A stretch of DNA of 9,243 nt from Chitinophagales bacterium (GTDB lineage: Bacteria > Bacteroidota > Bacteroidia > Chitinophagales > UBA2359): NCBI GenBank assembly GCA_020629335.1, contig JAHDDN010000201.1:1-9243 (forward strand). The letters are read 5' to 3'. The notes below the pieces were generated by a model, which saw only the letters and a list, made by a program, of their open reading frames with translations, was not told the origin of the DNA and made no database searches. The stretch's first letter is position 1, and the number at the start of each line of letters is the position of its first letter. The position numbers were made by a program, and so were the translations under genes. Below are positions 7,305 through 9,243 of this stretch, piece after piece.

Positions 7305-7350
7305 ATAATTCAATCTTCTATTAGCAGTCGATTGAACGCTGCATGATTGC
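7305..7350 (-). ncRNA. Donor-binding-loop-like module of the bridge RNA
   Basis: On the plus strand CAATCTTCTAT (7311-7321) is identical over 11 bases to the joined ends of the element, CAAT (8968-8971) + CT + TCTAT (7184-7188), the sequence of its circular form. It is followed by GCAG (7324-7327), an 11-base loop and CTGC (7339-7342), then GATTG (7345-7349), which is complementary to the CAATC of the transposase-proximal end. The two sides of the loop thus address the two IS ends. One mismatch lies at the core on the GATTG side. Confidence 0.65.
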
Positions 7351-7376
7351 TTTCTTAATATGAGAATGCGGGCTGT

Positions 7377-7430
7377 ATTCTAAGCCAAAGCAGTCTGTCC
7401 TCGGATTCGATTAAGCTGCAGGGATGGGAT
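7377..7430 (-). ncRNA. Target-binding-loop-like module 1 (matches the present insertion site)
   Basis: An outer stem ATTCTA/TGGGAT (7377-7382 with 7425-7430, two G-U) encloses an internal loop, the GCAG/CTGC inner stem and a small UCG/CGA hairpin. CTAAGCC (7380-7386) equals the right flank of the insertion (8972-8978). AGGGATGGGA (7420-7429) is the exact reverse complement of the left flank TCCCATCCCT (7174-7183). Both guides include the CT core. A possible further stem pairs GCGG...CTG upstream with CAG...CCGC downstream. Confidence 0.65.
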
Positions 7431-7515
7431 TTCAGTCACCGCTTTTATTTGAATTTAATTCTTGATTTGGTTATGTTTTCTCAGCGTTACTCCGTGATAT
7501 ATAGCCTTAGTTCAA

Positions 7516-7576
7516 GTTCTAAGCCAGAAAGCAGTCTGTCCTCGAATCACTTTCGATTAAGCTGCAGAAATAGAAC
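7516..7576 (-). ncRNA. Target-binding-loop-like module 2
   Basis: Outer stem GTTCTA/TAGAAC (7516-7521 with 7571-7576). The core is shared with modules 1 and 3: CTAAGCCAGAAAGCAG, TCTGTCC, a hairpin with stem TCGAA/TTCGA, and TTAAGCTGCAG. A second, outer stem of 14 consecutive pairs (7494-7507 with 7595-7608) encloses the whole module. The left-guide position reads AGAAATAG instead of AGGGATGG, predicting targets of the form CTATTTCT^AAGCC, which does not fit the present site. Confidence 0.6.
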
Positions 7577-7635
7577 CTGTGTGCTGATTCAATTAGGCTA
7601 TATATTACTCGTAATTGATGATCTATTCCGTTTTT

Positions 7636-7704
7636 TCAAATGCTAAGCCAGGAAGCAGTCTGTCCTCAAATCAACTTTGATTAAGCTGCAGAAATAGTAT
7701 TTGA
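7636..7704 (-). ncRNA. Target-binding-loop-like module 3
   Basis: Outer stem TCAAATGCTA/TAGTATTTGA (7636-7645 with 7695-7704, 10 pairs including one G-U), extended by CCGT/ACGG further out. The core reads CTAAGCCAGGAAGCAG, TCTGTCC, a hairpin TCAAA/TTTGA and TTAAGCTGCAG. The hairpin pair G-C of module 2 is A-T here, a compensatory change. The left-guide position is AGAAATAG, as in module 2, so the predicted target is again CTATTTCT^AAGCC. Confidence 0.6.
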
Positions 7705-7736
7705 TTGACGGTTATTATTTCTTTTTTACGTTTATT

Positions 7737-7802
7737 CAATAATTATTTTTTCGGCCAAGCCCTTCATCAAAACTTAGGGTTTTGCCGAAAAAATAATTAT
7801 TG
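7737..7802. other. Perfect 19-bp inverted repeat directly after the transposase stop codon
   Basis: Positions 7737-7755 and 7784-7802 are perfect reverse complements (CAATAATTATTTTTTCGGC). The stem continues inward with AA/TT, one G-U and CCC/GGG. It begins one base after the stop codon (7804-7806). On both strands the T-run comes before the GC part and the A-run after it, so it is not a normal Rho-independent terminator. It separates the transposase message from the guide modules and could be a processing or stability element. Confidence 0.7.
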
Positions 7803-7803
7803 T

Positions 7804-8883
7804 TTATCGAGTCCGATTCAATTCGTATTTTACTCTATTAGTCAGTACAAATCGAATCCGACTTAATAATTTTTTTGCAATTCGTATAATAGCTTTATTA
7901 CTGCCTAAATTTCTCTTACACAAATCATCAAAACATTTCGCCATAGCAGGATCAAGTCTTTTGAAAGTCCAGCTTGCTTCAATGATCGCATTTTTGACAT
8001 ACTTATTACCTCGTACAGTTAGTTTTCCGACTCTATTTTTTTCCCCACTGCTGTGTGTAGTAGGGCAGATTCCTGCATAAGCGCAAATAGTATCTAAGTT
8101 TGGGAATCGAGTGATAGTTCCCAATTCGGCAATGAGAATCATGGCTGTGATGATCCCGATACCAGGAATACTGACTAGTAATTCACAGTCTTCTTTGTAA
8201 GTTTCGTTTTTACTTAATTGACGTAAATAACGATGAAAGGCTAGCTTCTGTCGGCGAAAATAGTCTAAATCTTGTAGTAAACTTTGAAAACTAAAATCAC
8301 CTTCTTCTGTGTGCATAATAATCTCTTTCAATTTAGTAATATGAACCTTACTCCAAGATTGATGTCCTTCCAGATCAATCTCACGCCCATAATAAGCTAA
8401 TTGTGCTTTAATTTGATTCTTCACACGAGCTAAGTTTTTTCGGACTCGATCTCGGCTATGAAGAAGTTGCTTTAATTCTATCGCACTTTGATCAGGTATG
8501 TGAATACCTGTCAATAAATTACCTCTAAGAGCCAACGCTAATTGACGACTATCACGTCCATCCTTTTTGAACGACTTTTCTTTATGCCCTACTGGAACAT
8601 CAGCAGCATGAACTATGATATTCTTGATCCCTAATGCGGCTAAGTTTTGATGGACGGAATAACCACAAAAACCACTTTCATAAACACTATGATAATCACC
8701 ATCTGGAAAATGATAAGATAAATAATTATACAGCTCTGATGCCTTGGGAGCTATTTGCATCTTTTTGTGAAAACTATGTTCCGTTAAAATCGTTACCGTC
8801 CAACTTTTTTTATGAACATCCATGCCGATATAGATTGGTGTATCTGCAAATGATACTTTTTTTGTAATTTTACGTTCTTTCAT
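7804..8883 (-). CDS. IS110-family transposase (DEDD/serine, IS1111-like)
   Basis: This 359-residue enzyme has the N-terminal RuvC-like DEDD domain: IYIGMDVHKKSW (Asp22), VYESGFCGY (Glu69) and KKDGRDS (Asp108, Asp111). A coiled-coil-like helical middle (about 135-230) follows. The C-terminal Tnp domain opens with the helix-hairpin-helix-like LLVSIPGIGIITAMILIAELG (235-255) and contains CPTTHSSGEK, where Ser279 is the likely catalytic serine, and GNKYVKNAIIEASW. All key residues are present and the length is normal, so it is probably active. Such enzymes work with a bridge/seek RNA to recombine a circular element with a target at a short core. The ATG at 8881-8883 directly abuts a hairpin (8884-8939), and no ribosome binding site is visible. 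Confidence 0.92.
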   Translation of the reverse strand: MKERKITKKVSFADTPIYIGMDVHKKSWTVTILTEHSFHKKMQIAPKASELYNYLSYHFPDGDYHSVYESGFCGYSVHQNLAALGIKNIIVHAADVPVGHKEKSFKKDGRDSRQLALALRGNLLTGIHIPDQSAIELKQLLHSRDRVRKNLARVKNQIKAQLAYYGREIDLEGHQSWSKVHITKLKEIIMHTEEGDFSFQSLLQDLDYFRRQKLAFHRYLRQLSKNETYKEDCELLVSIPGIGIITAMILIAELGTITRFPNLDTICAYAGICPTTHSSGEKNRVGKLTVRGNKYVKNAIIEASWTFKRLDPAMAKCFDDLCKRNLGSNKAIIRIAKKLLSRIRFVLTNRVKYELNRTR

Positions 8884-8939
8884 GGCTTTAGTACTTGTTT
8901 AATTAAGTAAATTCGATTCCTTAATTTAGTACTAAAGCC
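8884..8939 (-). promoter_or_regulatory. Hairpin in the transposase leader, abutting the start codon
   Basis: GGCTTTAGTACT (8884-8895) and AGTACTAAAGCC (8928-8939) are a perfect 12-bp inverted repeat. Inside, AATTAAG (8901-8907) pairs with CTTAATT (8920-8926). In the transposase transcript this would fold immediately before the AUG and could limit translation, for example on read-through from outside. It lies within the 88-bp leader end of the element, where no clear -7 element is seen. Confidence 0.6.
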
Positions 8940-8955
8940 TTTATTTTACAATTTC

Positions 8956-8967
8956 AAGGTAAACATA
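8956..8967. repeat. Subterminal inverted repeat of the IS (transposase-proximal end)
   Basis: AAGGTAAACATA ends four bases before the CT junction at 8972-8973. It is the reverse complement of TATGTTACCTT at the other end apart from one inserted base. The different distances to the two ends (two and four bases) fit the asymmetric ends of IS1111-type elements. Confidence 0.7.
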
Positions 8968-8973
8968 CAATCT

Positions 8974-9045
8974 AAGCCGAAACTAGCGATGAGCGCATAG
9001 TGATGAGCGATGAGCAAAAAAACTAATCGCTACACGCTATGCGCT
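8974..9045. repeat. Partial 120-bp repeat unit after the IS
   Basis: Positions 8972-9045 are identical over 74 bases to 7062-7135. The unit breaks off after CTATGCGCT, so the 17-bp palindrome of the full unit is reduced to 9 bp here. It is the continuation of the array that the IS split. Confidence 0.8.
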
Positions 9046-9050
9046 GTTGA

Positions 9051-9149
9051 CTCTCATTAAGTCGTACTAACTTTTTCTCTCACTAAGTCATGCTAAGCAT
9101 GACTCTCATTAAGTCGTGCTAAGCTGAAAATGTCATAAAGTCGTACTAT
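9051..9149. repeat. Tandem repeat with 26-bp period, four copies
   Basis: CTCTCATTAAGTCGTACTAA (9051-9070) recurs with small changes at 9077-9096 and 9103-9122, and in weaker form at 9131-9149. The AAG of each copy lies at 9059, 9085, 9111 and 9138. The join of copies 2 and 3 forms a perfect 8-bp hairpin, AGTCATGC-TAA-GCATGACT (9086-9104). No ORF is present. Positions 8884 to 9243 hold no gene. Confidence 0.7.
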
Positions 9150-9178
9150 CTTCGTAGGCTTGAGTAATCCGCAAGGAG

Positions 9179-9197
9179 GGCGACCACGAGGGTCGCC
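9179..9197. other. Small GC-rich hairpin
   Basis: GGCGACC (9179-9185) pairs with GGTCGCC (9191-9197) around a 5-base loop. No T-run follows closely. It may belong to another intergenic repeat; nothing else is recognised up to the window end. Confidence 0.45.
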
Positions 9198-9243
9198 TGT
9201 CATGCGACGTAAATCTGTGTCTTTTTAAAAAGTCACAAAGTTA

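Larger units (their letters stand above)
7305..7715 (-). ncRNA. Putative multi-loop bridge/seek RNA region of the IS110 element
   Basis: Four hairpin modules share an inner GCAG/CTGC stem: one donor-like (about 7305-7350) and three target-like (7377-7430, 7516-7576, 7636-7704). IS110-family transposases use a bridge (seek) RNA whose internal loops carry guides for the donor ends and the target; in IS1111-type elements it is encoded after the transposase gene, as here. Read on the minus strand the order is target loops then donor loop, and each left guide ends in the core CU next to the inner stem, as in the IS621 bridge RNA. Against this, all five non-Watson-Crick pairs that can be G-U are G-U only on the plus strand. 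Strand and ends are therefore unproven. Confidence 0.65.
7184..8971 (-). mobile_element. IS110-family (IS1111-like) insertion sequence, 1788 bp, complete
   Basis: The ends are defined by the interrupted 120-bp repeat. The left flank stops at CATCCCT (7183), the right flank resumes at CTAAGCCG (8972), and CT is present at both junctions. The 1910-bp distance between equivalent positions of the two flanking units equals one 120-bp unit plus 1790 bp of insertion. Just inside the ends lie imperfect subterminal inverted repeats, as in the IS1111 group. The element carries one transposase gene (minus strand), 88 bp before its start codon, and an unusually long 620-bp non-coding end after its stop codon with four guide-like hairpin modules. 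No larger target duplication is present, as expected for this family, which moves through a circular form and recombines at a short core. Confidence 0.85.

Noticed and set aside
7449..7646. A 65-codon plus-strand reading frame through modules 2 and 3
   Set aside because: It runs across RNA-like repeats in a frame not kept between copies, is serine-rich without domain character, and has no start signal.
7377..7704. Three spaced direct repeats as a CRISPR array
   Set aside because: Spacings are 139 and 124 bp, the repeats differ in paired positions, the intervening DNA pairs with itself, and no cas gene is present. Structured RNA modules explain them better.
7377..7704. Integron attC sites
   Set aside because: No paired RYYYAAC/GTTRRRY ends, no integrase and no cassette genes.
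7737..7802. Rho-independent terminator of the transposase gene
   Set aside because: On both strands the T-run precedes and the A-run follows the GC stem, the reverse of a terminator.
7062..9045. The 74-bp identical segments flanking the IS as a target-site duplication
   Set aside because: An uninterrupted tandem unit lies left of the IS, so the identity is that of neighbouring repeat units; only CT is shared by the junctions.

Overview
The window looks like chromosomal DNA of a Bacteroidota bacterium, possibly Saprospiraceae-like. This is inferred from the low GC content, the lack of Shine-Dalgarno sequences, -7 elements of the TAnnTTTG type, a DUF5686/carboxypeptidase-regulatory outer-membrane protein, and a thioredoxin-fold protein with a DUF4369-like N-terminus. 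Species cannot be told from the sequence.

Left part (1-6975): four ordinary genes are separated by repeat-rich intergenic DNA. They encode an exported START-domain protein (+, 507-1172), an exported thioredoxin-like protein (-, 1212-2630, convergent with the first), a right-handed beta-helix protein without signal peptide (+, 2801-3886) and a DUF5686 outer-membrane protein (+, 4223-6700). No operon or shared pathway is evident. The block is bracketed by inverted copies of a 138-bp dispersed repeat (1-138 and 6838-6975). It also contains two long imperfect palindromes (237-398 and 4085-4166).

Right part (6976-9243): a tandem repeat with a 120-bp unit, each unit holding a perfect 17-bp inverted repeat, has been interrupted by an IS110-family element (IS1111-like) at 7184-8971. 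The ends can be read exactly: the unit boundary CCCT^AAGCC is split, CT is present at both junctions, and imperfect subterminal inverted repeats (TATGTTACCTT / AAGGTAAACATA) lie just inside. The DEDD/serine transposase is on the minus strand (7804-8883) and looks intact.

The most interesting part is the 620-bp non-coding end of this element, downstream of the transposase. It holds four hairpin modules sharing a GCAG/CTGC inner stem. One (about 7305-7350) contains an 11-nt exact match to the element's circular end-to-end junction (CAATCTTCTAT), as a donor-binding loop of a bridge/seek RNA should. The other three (7377-7430, 7516-7576, 7636-7704) are diverged copies of one target-binding-loop-like module. 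The first of them matches both sides of the actual insertion site (CTAAGCC on the right, a 10-nt match to TCCCATCCCT on the left). The other two keep the right guide but carry a different left guide. To my knowledge the described bridge RNAs have one target loop and one donor loop, so an element with one donor loop and three target loops of at least two specificities would be unusual. The right edge (9051-9243) holds a further 26-bp-period tandem repeat, a small hairpin and no gene.
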